Assembly: GCF_039543225.1 (NCBI RefSeq)
Contig: NZ_BAABJI010000002.1
Location: 1,054,001 to 1,118,000, forward strand
Direction of reading: 5' to 3'
Length of the DNA: 64,000 bases
DNA from: Mucilaginibacter defluvii
GTDB taxonomy: Bacteria > Bacteroidota > Bacteroidia > Sphingobacteriales > Sphingobacteriaceae
The stretch's first letter is position 1; each line of letters starts with the position of its first letter. Below the pieces are notes generated by a model, which saw only the letters and a program-made list of their open reading frames with translations, did no database searches and was not told the origin of the DNA. Below are positions 26,495 through 34,977 of this stretch, piece by piece. The translations under genes were made by a program, and so were the position numbers.

Positions 26495-28411
26495 ATGAAT
26501 TTAGCCAGCAAACCGGCGACAGTACCGGCCTTTATACAAAACATCATCAAAAATATTCATCCTGTGGATCAGCCCTTTTTAAGCCACAAAGTAAAAAACG
26601 AATGGATTGACATTACATACAATCAGGCGCTCGAAAAGATTAACGCTTTATCAGCCTGGATGCTGCACATCGGGGTAAAAAAAGGCGATCATCTCGCACT
26701 GATGATTGAGAACGGGCCCGACTATATTTACTATGACCAGGCTTTACAACAAATTGGCGCAGTCAATACATCTATATATCCAACGCTTAGCGAGGCCGAT
26801 GTGGAGTATATACTGAACGATTCGCAATCGCGCACTATATTAGTAGGCAACCCCTTCCTTTTTCGCAAAATTCAAAAGGCTGCCAACAACTGCCCTTCGC
26901 TCATCCACATCATACCTGCTTTTGATGAATTTGAAAAACATATATCAGGCCAAGCGTTAAACGTCGGTATCATTGGCCTTAAACAGGTTATTGCTGAAGG
27001 CACTTCGCTGCTTGGCCAGTATAAGGCAGATATCAATATAGCCCGCGAAGCAATTTTACCTACCGATATTTCATGCCTTATATATACATCAGGCACAACG
27101 GGTACACCTAAAGGCGCGATGCTTACGCATCAAAACCTTACCGCCAATGTTTGGGCGAGCCTCGAGCAGATAACCGTAGTTGAAAAAACGGATGTATTTT
27201 TATCGTTCCTGCCGCTATCGCATGTATTTGAGCGCACAGCCACTTACCACATTTGCCTGGCAATGGGTTGTAAAATAGTTTTCGCCCAAAGCCTTGAACT
27301 ACTGGCAAAAAATATGGGTGAGGTCAGACCTACCATTATGAACTGCGTGCCCCGACTGTTGGAACGTATACAGGACCGTGCCATGAAAACAGGCACTGAA
27401 GCTGGCGGCATCAAAGCCAAGATATTTTTATGGGCGTTGAGCGTTGGCCGTAAATACCGCTACGCGTTAGAAGCCGGGAAATTGCCGGGGTTAATATTAA
27501 ATACCCAAAACAAGCTTGCCGATAAATTAGTGTTCAGCAAAATTAAAGAGAAAACCGGCGGCCGCCTGAAGTTCATGATATCGGGGGGAGGTGCGTTGCC
27601 TAAAAATGTAGGCGAGTTTTTTGGCGATCTGGGCATTAAGGTGCTGGAGGGATATGGGCTGACGGAAACATCTCCGGTGATGAGTGTTAATGAGCAGGAC
27701 AGGCAGGTTTATGGCACTGCCGGCCGGGTGATACCGGGTATTGAGGTGGCCATACAGAATATTGATACCAAGCAGATATATACCATCCAAACCCATAAAA
27801 GCTTTAAGCCCGATTTTGAATCAGACGAAGGTGAGATTATTGTGCGTGGCCATTGCGTGATGAAGGGCTACTGGAACAAACCGGAAGACACTGCCGCCGC
27901 AATTGATAAGGATGGATGGTTTCATACAGGTGATATTGGCCGCTTTTTTAAAGGTAACATTCAAATAACCGACCGGTTGAAAAATATGCTGGTAAATGCC
28001 TATGGTAAAAACGTTTACCCAACACCGGTTGAAAACACTTACCTGAAAAGCCCGCGAATTGAAGGTGTATTTTTAATTGGCGACAGGCGCGAATACATAA
28101 CCGCTATAATTACCCCGTCGAAAGATGCGCTGCAAACCAAATTCGGGTTGCCCGAAAGTTTTTTTGAGCAGGAAGCAACCTTTATTGATGATGCCGAAAT
28201 TGTTAAATGGATGGCGGAGGATATCCGCAAATACTCAAACGAGTTAGCTAAGTTTGAGCGTATCAAAAACTTCAAAGTTAAACGCAAACCGTTCAGCATG
28301 GAAGAGGGAGAGATCACCCCTACCATGAAAACCAAACGCCGCGTTATCGAACAAAAATATGCCGAGGCTATTGAAGACCTGTATGCTGCCGACGCAGACG
28401 ACGCATTATAA
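26495..28411 (+). CDS. Long-chain acyl-CoA synthetase (AMP-binding)
   Basis: A 638-residue cytoplasmic or membrane-associated ligase of the ANL superfamily that activates fatty acids to acyl-CoA through an acyl-adenylate. The P-loop-like motif YTSGTTGTPKG is at 197-207, followed by the LPLSHVFER segment typical of long-chain enzymes, then ISGGGALP, EGYGLTETSP, and the adenylate-binding GWFHTGDIG. The catalytic lysine region TPTMKTKRR is near the C-terminus, and length fits the family. It is a single gene, convergent with the next one and separated from it by only 6 bases. Confidence 0.93.
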   Translation: MNLASKPATVPAFIQNIIKNIHPVDQPFLSHKVKNEWIDITYNQALEKINALSAWMLHIGVKKGDHLALMIENGPDYIYYDQALQQIGAVNTSIYPTLSEADVEYILNDSQSRTILVGNPFLFRKIQKAANNCPSLIHIIPAFDEFEKHISGQALNVGIIGLKQVIAEGTSLLGQYKADINIAREAILPTDISCLIYTSGTTGTPKGAMLTHQNLTANVWASLEQITVVEKTDVFLSFLPLSHVFERTATYHICLAMGCKIVFAQSLELLAKNMGEVRPTIMNCVPRLLERIQDRAMKTGTEAGGIKAKIFLWALSVGRKYRYALEAGKLPGLILNTQNKLADKLVFSKIKEKTGGRLKFMISGGGALPKNVGEFFGDLGIKVLEGYGLTETSPVMSVNEQDRQVYGTAGRVIPGIEVAIQNIDTKQIYTIQTHKSFKPDFESDEGEIIVRGHCVMKGYWNKPEDTAAAIDKDGWFHTGDIGRFFKGNIQITDRLKNMLVNAYGKNVYPTPVENTYLKSPRIEGVFLIGDRREYITAIITPSKDALQTKFGLPESFFEQEATFIDDAEIVKWMAEDIRKYSNELAKFERIKNFKVKRKPFSMEEGEITPTMKTKRRVIEQKYAEAIEDLYAADADDAL

Positions 28412-28417
28412 TAATAA

Positions 28418-30319
28418 TTACTGCGCAACAATTTTGAATTCGGTACGCCGGTTTAACTGGCGGCCGTTTTCGGTATTATTGTCGGCAATAGGCTGCGTTT
28501 CGCCGTAACCTTTAAATATTAACCGCGCTGAGGATATTTTGGCGGCCATTAAATAATCATACACTTCCCTTGCCCTATTTTGTGATAGCACCAGATTCTG
28601 ATCGTCATTACCTACGTTATCGGTATGGCCTGATATTTCAACTTTAACTGTTGCATTTTCACTTAAAAACTGAATCAGTTTGGCAAGTTCGGCTTTTGAT
28701 TCAGGCCGTAGGTTAAACTTGTTTGTATCGAAAAATATATTACGCAGCACCACCTTCTTCCCTATTTCAATCGGCGACAGTTCTACATTTATAATAAACG
28801 GAGATTTTGGCTCACGGCCTGCCAGTGAAAAATTCTCGGAATAAAACAAATAACCACTTTTAGAGATATTCAACCCATAGTTTTTACCGGAAGTGAGTGT
28901 GGCCAAAAAGCCGCCATCGTCTTCGCTGCTGTAATCCTGGTAAACAATATGGTTTCGCTCGAGATCAATGATCTCCACATCCGCTTCAATAGGCTTTTTA
29001 GTTTTAGCATCAGTTACTTTTCCTTTTACATAGGTAACCAGCTTTGGCCGTGCCTTAACCGGCATTTCGAACGTATAGATATCAAACCCGCCGCTACCCT
29101 GTAATTTATTTGAAGAAAAAAATGCGTAATCGCCCTGAGCGGTCAGTGTCAACCCGTTCTCATCTCCGCTTGAATTAATGGGATAGCCCAAATTCTCAGG
29201 CTTTTGCCATTTTCCGTTAGCATCAAGCCGGCTTACAAACAGATCCTTATTGCCTAAACCCGGCCAGCCGTTCGAACTGAAATAAAGTGTATTATCATCG
29301 GGGTGGATAAAGGGAGATTGCTCATCATATGGCGTATTAATACCTGGGCCAAGATTTTCAGGTTGGCTCCAGCCTTTATCAGTAAGCGTAGTTTTCCATA
29401 TATCGTAACCGCCCAGTCCGCCGGCTTTGTTGCTTACAAAATATAACGTCCGCCCATCAGCACTTATCGAAGGTTGCGATTCCCAGGCTCCTGTATTAAC
29501 GGGCGGATTTATACCTACCGGTTTACCCCAACCCTCGCCATGCTTTTGCGCAATATAGATATCGCATTTGCCTCTGCCATCAGGACGGTTACAACCTGTA
29601 AAAAACAAATAACGACCATCCTGCGATATAGACTGAGCGCCCTCATTGTATTGAGCAGTATTAATATTAGAGCTTAAATATGCCGCAGGCTGCCAGTTAC
29701 TATCCTTTTTTTCGCTTTTATAAAAATCCTCATTATTATTTATTTTACGGGTGAAGATCAGCATACTCTCGTCGGCGGTGGCAACAGGCATGTACTCGTC
29801 ATCAACGGAGTTTACACCTGTGCCGAGATTTATTGGCTTAAACGCTACCGGATTTTTCACAGCTTGTATGGAGAAATCGCAATCGGCTATCAGCTTTTGC
29901 GCGTAAGCCATATTTTGCAGCGTGATGTTACCGAAGGCGAGATACTTTTGTAAGTGTAATTTTGCTTCCGCGTACTGCGCTTCGGTAATTTCTGCCTCGC
30001 CTGCTTTTAAATAGACAGCACGGTTAAACTCGGGGTTTGCTGTAATGGCTTTGCGATAGTAGTTAACGGCTTTACCAAATTCGCGCTTTCTTCGCCATAG
30101 ATCGCCTAACTGAATATGCGCCTCAACAAACTTGTCATCCTCAGCAACAGCTTTGGTTAATTCGGCAATAGCCTCGTCGAACATCCTGTCGTCCATTAAA
30201 TGATTGGCCGCTACAAAATGCTTGATAGCCTGCTTGTTGTTACTGGTATATTGGCCGTTTTGACCAAAAGAAACTGATGCCGCTAATGTAAAACATAGCA
30301 GAAGAAAAACGTATCGCAT
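28418..30319 (-). CDS. OmpA-family protein with TPR, beta-propeller and regulatory domains (PorE-like)
   Basis: A 633-residue exported protein (signal peptide 1-19, SVSFGQ). Domains in order: TPR repeats (about 25-140), a PD40/WD40-like propeller with repeated blades such as SISQDGRYLFF and SISADGRTLYFVS (about 170-420), a carboxypeptidase-regulatory-like domain (about 430-520), and a C-terminal OmpA peptidoglycan-binding domain (about 530-633) with ISGHTDNVGNDDQNLVLSQNRA. This order is that of PorE, an OmpA component of the type IX secretion machinery, but Bacteroidota carry several paralogues and I cannot tell which this is. It follows queE by 41 bp in the same direction. Confidence 0.85.
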   Translation of the reverse strand: MRYVFLLLCFTLAASVSFGQNGQYTSNNKQAIKHFVAANHLMDDRMFDEAIAELTKAVAEDDKFVEAHIQLGDLWRRKREFGKAVNYYRKAITANPEFNRAVYLKAGEAEITEAQYAEAKLHLQKYLAFGNITLQNMAYAQKLIADCDFSIQAVKNPVAFKPINLGTGVNSVDDEYMPVATADESMLIFTRKINNNEDFYKSEKKDSNWQPAAYLSSNINTAQYNEGAQSISQDGRYLFFTGCNRPDGRGKCDIYIAQKHGEGWGKPVGINPPVNTGAWESQPSISADGRTLYFVSNKAGGLGGYDIWKTTLTDKGWSQPENLGPGINTPYDEQSPFIHPDDNTLYFSSNGWPGLGNKDLFVSRLDANGKWQKPENLGYPINSSGDENGLTLTAQGDYAFFSSNKLQGSGGFDIYTFEMPVKARPKLVTYVKGKVTDAKTKKPIEADVEIIDLERNHIVYQDYSSEDDGGFLATLTSGKNYGLNISKSGYLFYSENFSLAGREPKSPFIINVELSPIEIGKKVVLRNIFFDTNKFNLRPESKAELAKLIQFLSENATVKVEISGHTDNVGNDDQNLVLSQNRAREVYDYLMAAKISSARLIFKGYGETQPIADNNTENGRQLNRRTEFKIVAQ

Positions 30320-30320
30320 A

Positions 30321-30359
30321 GGTTACAATAACGATGGTTAGTAACCCAAGTTACAATAA
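30321..30359. promoter_or_regulatory. Cluster of GTTAC repeats before the OmpA gene
   Basis: GTTACAATAA occurs twice as a direct repeat (30322-30331 and 30350-30359), and the perfect palindrome GGTTAGTAACC (30336-30346) lies between. All are within the 41 bases between the queE stop and the OmpA-gene start codon. This could be an operator or mRNA structure. Confidence 0.3.
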
Positions 30360-30360
30360 A

Positions 30361-30984
30361 TCAAGGGATATTTAAAAACTTGTGCGTTTGCAACGAAATT
30401 TCCCACTGCGGATTGTTCATCACATAATCTACAATTAATGGGGTCATTTCCTTGGCTTTTGACCATTCCGGCTGCAAAAACAGCTTGCAATCAGGCGAAA
30501 CGGTTTTGGCATGCTGTTCGGCAAACTCAAAATCTGACTTATTAAATATGATGACTTTAAGCTCATTAGCCATTACAGCCACATCAGGCGATGGCGCCTT
30601 GAACTTTTTTGGAGAAAGGCAAATCCAATCCCAGTTGCCGGATAGCGGGTACGCACCGGAGGTTTCGATAAATGTGCGGATACCGTTTATTTTTAATTGC
30701 GCAGTAAGGTAATCCAAGTTGTATATCAAAGGCTCACCACCTGTAACCACCACATTTTTTGCCGGGTGTTGTGCAGCGTGTTCAACTATCGTATCAGCCG
30801 ATGTAAGCGCATGCAGTTCAGCATCCCAGCTCTCTTTTACATCACACCAATGGCAGCCCACATCGCATCCGCCTAAACGAATAAAATATGCCGCCTTGCC
30901 GGTGTTGTATCCCTCGCCCTGTATCGTGTAAAACTCCTCCATTAAAGGAAGCAATGTGCCGTCGTCCGGTATTTGATGTGCCAT
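30361..30984 (-). CDS. queE: 7-carboxy-7-deazaguanine synthase, radical SAM
   Basis: A 207-residue enzyme that makes 7-carboxy-7-deazaguanine from 6-carboxy-tetrahydropterin, the ring-forming step of queuosine biosynthesis. The [4Fe-4S] cluster cysteines are in GGCDVGCHWCDVKESW (C-x3-C-x2-C), and the glycine-rich TGGEPL motif follows. The first residues PLMEEFYTIQGEGYNTGKAA are typical of QueE. I use the ATG at 30984: the upstream in-frame ATG at 31008 lies on the far side of a good -7 box (30998-31005) and would not be transcribed. No other queuosine genes are nearby. Confidence 0.93.
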   Translation of the reverse strand: MAHQIPDDGTLLPLMEEFYTIQGEGYNTGKAAYFIRLGGCDVGCHWCDVKESWDAELHALTSADTIVEHAAQHPAKNVVVTGGEPLIYNLDYLTAQLKINGIRTFIETSGAYPLSGNWDWICLSPKKFKAPSPDVAVMANELKVIIFNKSDFEFAEQHAKTVSPDCKLFLQPEWSKAKEMTPLIVDYVMNNPQWEISLQTHKFLNIP

Positions 30985-30997
30985 ACTAATTAATCGG

Positions 30998-31025
30998 CAA
31001 ATATACACATTAACGGCATAGCCAA
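30998..31025 (-). promoter_or_regulatory. Promoter of queE
   Basis: On the minus strand TATATTTG (31005 to 30998) matches the -7 consensus TAnnTTTG, and TTG (31025 to 31023) lies 17 bases upstream as the -33 element. The box stands 13 bases before the ATG at 30984. Confidence 0.6.
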
Positions 31026-31083
31026 TTTTTTACGGCTTTTTTATTTTATTGAATATTAGTTATTTTACTTTAAATTTACCTTG

Positions 31084-31848
31084 ATGAAAAAAACCTGCCT
31101 TCCTATCACCCTAATAGTCATGCTCTTACTATCATCATGTGTTGATATTGAGGAGCGCTATAGCTTTGCAGCCGATGGATCGTGCAAGGTAGTTTATGGT
31201 TTTGATATGAGCCGGGCTATATCGGTATTGCAAAACCTCATGACCGACTCGTTGCGCACCACACCGCAATTCTCCATGAAAAAGGATACCGTACTTAACT
31301 TTTACAGCGCAATACCGGATAGCATCCAGCGTACCATGACGGCTGAGGACATTAAGCTTGCTCAAACCAGCGACCTGGCCGTTAAAATGGATCTGCAAAA
31401 AAGCATGATGAATGTCAAGGTCAGCCATTATGCAAAAAATACAGCCGATCTTGAATACTATCTGAAAAACATCTCGAAAATATCGCAAAACAGTCAGTTG
31501 AGCGCACTTACAAAAGGACAAAGCCGTAATACCGAGGCCGACTCAAAATCATTAATAGGCAGCCAGGATTATTACACGTACGAAATTACCCCCACCCGCT
31601 TCAGGCGTATTGTAGACAAAATGAAGTTCAACGCGTTTTTAAAACGCACGCAATCAACCCTGGTAATGGCCAAGGCCATGTTAATTGATATGCCTTACAA
31701 AGTGGTGCTTAATTTTGCCAAGCCGGTAAAAAAGGTGAATAACCCTAAAGCGGTATTATCAGCCGACAGGCGAAGTGTTACACTGGTTACCGACATGGAC
31801 GAAATTACACGCAACCCGGCAGTAATGAATTTGCAGGTAGATTTTTAA
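31084..31848 (+). CDS. Uncharacterised lipoprotein
   Basis: A 254-residue lipoprotein with a lipobox LLLSSC near residue 19 and no recognised domain. I take the ATG at 31084 rather than the TTG one codon before. The text after the signal (VDIEERYSFAADGSCKVVYGFDMSRA) looks like an LppM-type or other periplasmic beta-rich lipoprotein start, but I would not assign a function. The stop codon touches the start codon of the Rieske protein gene, so the two are certainly co-transcribed. A weak promoter-like TAAATTTA lies just upstream. Confidence 0.6.
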   Translation: MKKTCLPITLIVMLLLSSCVDIEERYSFAADGSCKVVYGFDMSRAISVLQNLMTDSLRTTPQFSMKKDTVLNFYSAIPDSIQRTMTAEDIKLAQTSDLAVKMDLQKSMMNVKVSHYAKNTADLEYYLKNISKISQNSQLSALTKGQSRNTEADSKSLIGSQDYYTYEITPTRFRRIVDKMKFNAFLKRTQSTLVMAKAMLIDMPYKVVLNFAKPVKKVNNPKAVLSADRRSVTLVTDMDEITRNPAVMNLQVDF

Positions 31849-32202
31849 ATGGAGTGGTTTAAAATTGATGATGTGCAGCCTGCTGATACCTTTATTAAAA
31901 AGGTAAAAGCTGATGGCAAAAGTATATGTGTGGTTGGTTATGAAGGTAATATCTACGCGCTATCAGCACGTTGCCCGCATGCCGGCGAAGATTTAAGTCG
32001 CGGCTGGTGTAAAGAAGGCAAACTGGTATGCCCGGTACACCGTTTCTCCTACTCGCTTGAAAACGGAAGGGGAAGCGCCGGGCAAAATGATTATGTGCGC
32101 ACCTATCCGGTTAAAATAGTAAAAGGCGAAGTGTTCGTTTGTGTGAGTTCTTTCTGGCAAAAAATCAAAAGCCTATTCAGCCGCAGGAAGCCCTTTTTTT
32201 GA
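31849..32202 (+). CDS. Rieske [2Fe-2S] ferredoxin-like protein
   Basis: A 117-residue soluble protein that is a single Rieske domain. The cluster ligands are C42 and H44 (CPHAGEDL) and C61 and H64 (CPVHRFSY). No signal or membrane segment is seen, so it should be a cytoplasmic electron carrier like the ferredoxins of dioxygenase systems or NirD-like small subunits; the partner oxygenase is not nearby. Its start codon follows the stop of the lipoprotein gene directly. The final 26 bases overlap the end of the convergent rsmD gene. Confidence 0.9.
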   Translation: MEWFKIDDVQPADTFIKKVKADGKSICVVGYEGNIYALSARCPHAGEDLSRGWCKEGKLVCPVHRFSYSLENGRGSAGQNDYVRTYPVKIVKGEVFVCVSSFWQKIKSLFSRRKPFF

Positions 32203-32725
32203 AGAATGAGAACGAAGAGTGGCCGTATTTGCGCTGCTCAACAAAGGCGGGATGATTGCTTAAGTTTTGCATGGATTGATGCTCAATAATCAGCATACCG
32301 TCAGGCAATAACAAATCTTTCTCGAAAATCACCTTGGCAATTTCAGGAATGCGGTTCAGATCGTACGGCGGATCAGCAAAAATCAAATTATATTGCTCGG
32401 TTTCCATCGCCAGGTATTTAAACACATCGGCACGGTAAGTTTCAATACCTTCCAGCCCGTGTTTTTTAGCCATATCCTTCAAAAAGTTCAGGCCGTTTAT
32501 ATTACGGTCTACTGCGGTAACTACGCTTGCTCCTCTTGATGAAAACTCCAATGATAAATTACCGGTACCACTAAACAGATCGAGCACCCTGATTTCTTCC
32601 AACTCAATTTGGTTTTGCAGGATGTTGAACAAAGCTTCCTTGGCCAGATCGGTAGTGGGGCGCGCCGGAAGATTATTTGGCGGGTTAAGCCTTAATCCGC
32701 GCAGCTTACCCCCTATAATGCGCAT
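32177..32725 (-). CDS. rsmD: 16S rRNA (guanine(966)-N(2))-methyltransferase
   Basis: A 182-residue SAM-dependent methyltransferase of the small ribosomal subunit RNA. The start MRIIGGKLRG and the ARPTTDLAKEALFNIL segment are family hallmarks. The SAM site is LDLFSGTGNLSLEFSSRG and the catalytic motif IV is DPPY. It overlaps the upstream DUF3822 gene by 13 bases and the convergent Rieske gene by 26. The DUF3822-rsmD order is a conserved arrangement in Bacteroidota. Confidence 0.94.
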   Translation of the reverse strand: MRIIGGKLRGLRLNPPNNLPARPTTDLAKEALFNILQNQIELEEIRVLDLFSGTGNLSLEFSSRGASVVTAVDRNINGLNFLKDMAKKHGLEGIETYRADVFKYLAMETEQYNLIFADPPYDLNRIPEIAKVIFEKDLLLPDGMLIIEHQSMQNLSNHPAFVEQRKYGHSSFSFFKKRASCG

Positions 32726-33516
32726 AATGATAACGCGGTAAGTGACAATATCTGCTGCGCTTCTATCTCTCTCGGTAAAGCAAACAAGCTTAGGGTATTT
32801 AATTCAGCCGCCTTAAAAAACGCTGCTGCCTTGCTTAATAATTCATCGTCGCTTTCAATGGCTCCGCTAATGCTGAGATGCAGGTCGGCAGGCTCCATGT
32901 TAATGGCTTTAGCCGCCAATGCCGAGAAATACAAAACATCATCCGCAGTAGCGCATTCAAAGCTGTTGTAGTAGCGTATTTTACCGTATCTGAAGTAAAG
33001 CAAATCAATACGACCGTCCAGTAAATTCAAATAAAGCGTGTCGTCCGCCGGGTGATTGGCTCCGATAGCGTTTACGCAACCCTTAGCATTAAACACTGTA
33101 TTTTCGAGCCCGAAACGCTGCTCTGCCAGGTCGGCGTGTTTAACGGGCACCTTGTAGATGACCATGTTCTCGCTATCGAGTTGCTGAACAAATAGTTTAT
33201 CTGATGATTGCACATTCAGCAACCGGCCATAACCGGTAATATCGGCTTCATTATAAACCGCATTGGGCAACAAGGTAAAACCTGTTGCCGGTAAACCGAT
33301 AACCAGTTGCTTGTAATCCGCTTCAAACAGGTCGGCAAGTTCTTCAGGAGTCGATAACTCTTCAAGCGGATGCCCGCTTTCGCAAACCAAAAGATTATTG
33401 CCTGCAGTTACCGCGTATGTAAAACTATTACTGTGCAGTTGTACCAGCAACGTATAATCAGCCGCAGCATCAAGGCCGAAAGCCTGGTCATGATAGTTAA
33501 ATGTCGGTTCGTTCAT
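32713..33516 (-). CDS. DUF3822 family protein
   Basis: A 267-residue protein without signal or membrane segments. I recognise it as the DUF3822 family by its sequence (ending KAAELNTLSLFALPREIE) and by its place directly before rsmD, which it overlaps by 13 bases. The fold is probably of the actin/Hsp70 ATPase kind (paired segments around GLPATGFTLLPNAVYNE and DTLYLNLLDGRIDLLYFRYG), as in PilM- or CinA-like proteins, but this is only an impression. No function is known. Confidence 0.85.
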   Translation of the reverse strand: MNEPTFNYHDQAFGLDAAADYTLLVQLHSNSFTYAVTAGNNLLVCESGHPLEELSTPEELADLFEADYKQLVIGLPATGFTLLPNAVYNEADITGYGRLLNVQSSDKLFVQQLDSENMVIYKVPVKHADLAEQRFGLENTVFNAKGCVNAIGANHPADDTLYLNLLDGRIDLLYFRYGKIRYYNSFECATADDVLYFSALAAKAINMEPADLHLSISGAIESDDELLSKAAAFFKAAELNTLSLFALPREIEAQQILSLTALSLCAL

Positions 33517-33575
33517 GTATCAGTAGCGGCAAAAGTAATATTTTTTTATTGCTAAGGGTAAAGCTTGTTAACGGG

Positions 33576-34088
33576 CTACCTGATAATACTGTAAAGCTGT
33601 AGCAACTGGGTATCGCCATCCATGTAAAACTCTTTTTCTAAAGTAAAGCCCAGCTTCAGTAGCAAGGCCCCGGAGCGGGTATTCTCAGGGATGGTAATGG
33701 CTACAATCCGTTTAAAATCAAAATCATTCCAACCCTTGTTTAAAACGGCTTCAGCGGCTTCGAGCGCGTAACCGTTGCCCGTATATTCTTTAAACAAAGC
33801 ATATCCGATATCAATATCTTCAAGCTCGTTGCGTTTAATCAGCCCGCACAAACCAATGGGCGTATTATCGGATTTTAAGATAACCGCCCATAAACCCAGG
33901 CCATGCTCTGCATAGCTTTTTATCGGCCCTTGCAGGTACCTTTCCGCATGGGCTAGGTTGTGCACGTTGCGGTCGCCTACATTGGTTAGCCATTCGGGTG
34001 TGTTTACTAATGCCAGTATAAATTCGGCATCAGCTAAGGTAAGTTCACGCAAAATAAGGCGCTCAGTCTCAATAATTATATTGGCCAT
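33576..34088 (-). CDS. GNAT-family N-acetyltransferase (RimJ/RimL type)
   Basis: A 170-residue acetyltransferase with the typical start IIETERLILRELTLADAEFIL, the segment DIGYALFKEYTGNGYALEAAEAVL carrying the acetyl-CoA loop, and IPENTRSGALLLKLGF near the end. Such proteins acetylate amines of proteins, antibiotics or small molecules; the substrate is unknown. The first five codons after the ATG form one arm of a perfect 15-bp inverted repeat whose other arm is in the leader, so translation may be controlled by this hairpin. Confidence 0.88.
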   Translation of the reverse strand: MANIIIETERLILRELTLADAEFILALVNTPEWLTNVGDRNVHNLAHAERYLQGPIKSYAEHGLGLWAVILKSDNTPIGLCGLIKRNELEDIDIGYALFKEYTGNGYALEAAEAVLNKGWNDFDFKRIVAITIPENTRSGALLLKLGFTLEKEFYMDGDTQLLQLYSIIR

Positions 34089-34109
34089 TATACAGCCAAT
34101 ATAATTATT
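34071..34109 (-). promoter_or_regulatory. Perfect hairpin with the GNAT start codon in its loop
   Basis: AATAATTATATTGGC (34071-34085) and GCCAATATAATTATT (34095-34109) are exact inverted repeats of 15 bp with a 9-base loop. In the minus-strand mRNA the loop is UGUAUAAUG, where AUG is the start codon of the acetyltransferase; codons 2-6 form the downstream arm. The structure would hide the initiation region. Confidence 0.65.
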
Positions 34110-34123
34110 ATAAACTTAACAAG

Positions 34124-34900
34124 TTACGCACCCTGCCCTAAATTTATCATCAGGCCGCCATCCATAGCATAGGTTGAGCCGGTAACATAATTTGCCGCCG
34201 GCGATGCCAGGAACAAGGCTACCTGCGCAATTTCTTCCGGCTTTCCGGCGCGCTTGGCCGGTATATGCGATGTGGCTTCTTTCAGTTGCTCCGGGTCATC
34301 CATAGCCTTTTGGTTCATCGGCGTAAGTATCATGCCAGGCGCAATGTTGTTAACCGTGGTACCGCTTTCAGCAAGTTCGAGCGCAAGCGAACGGGTAAAG
34401 TTACGCAGGGCACCCTTTGAGGCATTGTAATCTGCATTGCCGGGGGTCGCTATTTCCTCGTGGATGGAGGATATATTGATGATTTTACCCTTAATATTAC
34501 TTTTTTGCAGATGCTGCACAAACTTACGGCTGGTAAAAAACGGACCGTAAACATTGGTACGAATACAGGTGTCAAACGTTTTGGTATCCATTTCCGCTAC
34601 CTTGATATTTGAGCCGTTCACCGCAGCGTTATTCACTAATATATCAAGGCCACCAAGCTCTGCAATAATCCGGTCTATAACCTCATTTACCTTTTCTTCT
34701 TCCGTTACGTCGAGTTTTACCGACAGCGCTTTAACGCCGTGCTCTTCAATGCGTGCTTTAGTTTCTTTTGCACCCTCTTCGTCAGACCTGTAGCAGATAG
34801 CTACCGACGCGCCTTCTTTGGCAAAAGCGATGGCCGTTGCCCGACCGATACCTGAATCGGCACCCGTTATGAAAGCTACTTTTGATTGTAATATGCCCAT
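34124..34900 (-). CDS. Short-chain dehydrogenase/reductase
   Basis: A 258-residue classical SDR oxidoreductase. It has the cofactor motif TGADSGIG near the N-terminus, NNAAV, the catalytic serine in INISSIHEE and the YNASK motif. The C-terminal MDGG sequence is typical of glucose 1-dehydrogenase-like and 3-oxoacyl-reductase-like members. An arginine after the second strand (CYRSDEEG) suggests NADP may be accepted. The substrate cannot be named. It stands 36 bp upstream of the GNAT gene, on the same strand. Confidence 0.88.
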   Translation of the reverse strand: MGILQSKVAFITGADSGIGRATAIAFAKEGASVAICYRSDEEGAKETKARIEEHGVKALSVKLDVTEEEKVNEVIDRIIAELGGLDILVNNAAVNGSNIKVAEMDTKTFDTCIRTNVYGPFFTSRKFVQHLQKSNIKGKIINISSIHEEIATPGNADYNASKGALRNFTRSLALELAESGTTVNNIAPGMILTPMNQKAMDDPEQLKEATSHIPAKRAGKPEEIAQVALFLASPAANYVTGSTYAMDGGLMINLGQGA

Positions 34901-34977
34901 GTCTTTTCTTGGTTGATGTTTTAAACAAAAACCTCGCCGGGCAAAAATGTTTTGAGTAATAATTAAATTAACACCGA

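Noticed and set aside
30985-31008. N-terminal extension of QueE from an upstream ATG
   Set aside because: The extension overlaps the -7 promoter box TATATTTG, and the added residues do not match the family.
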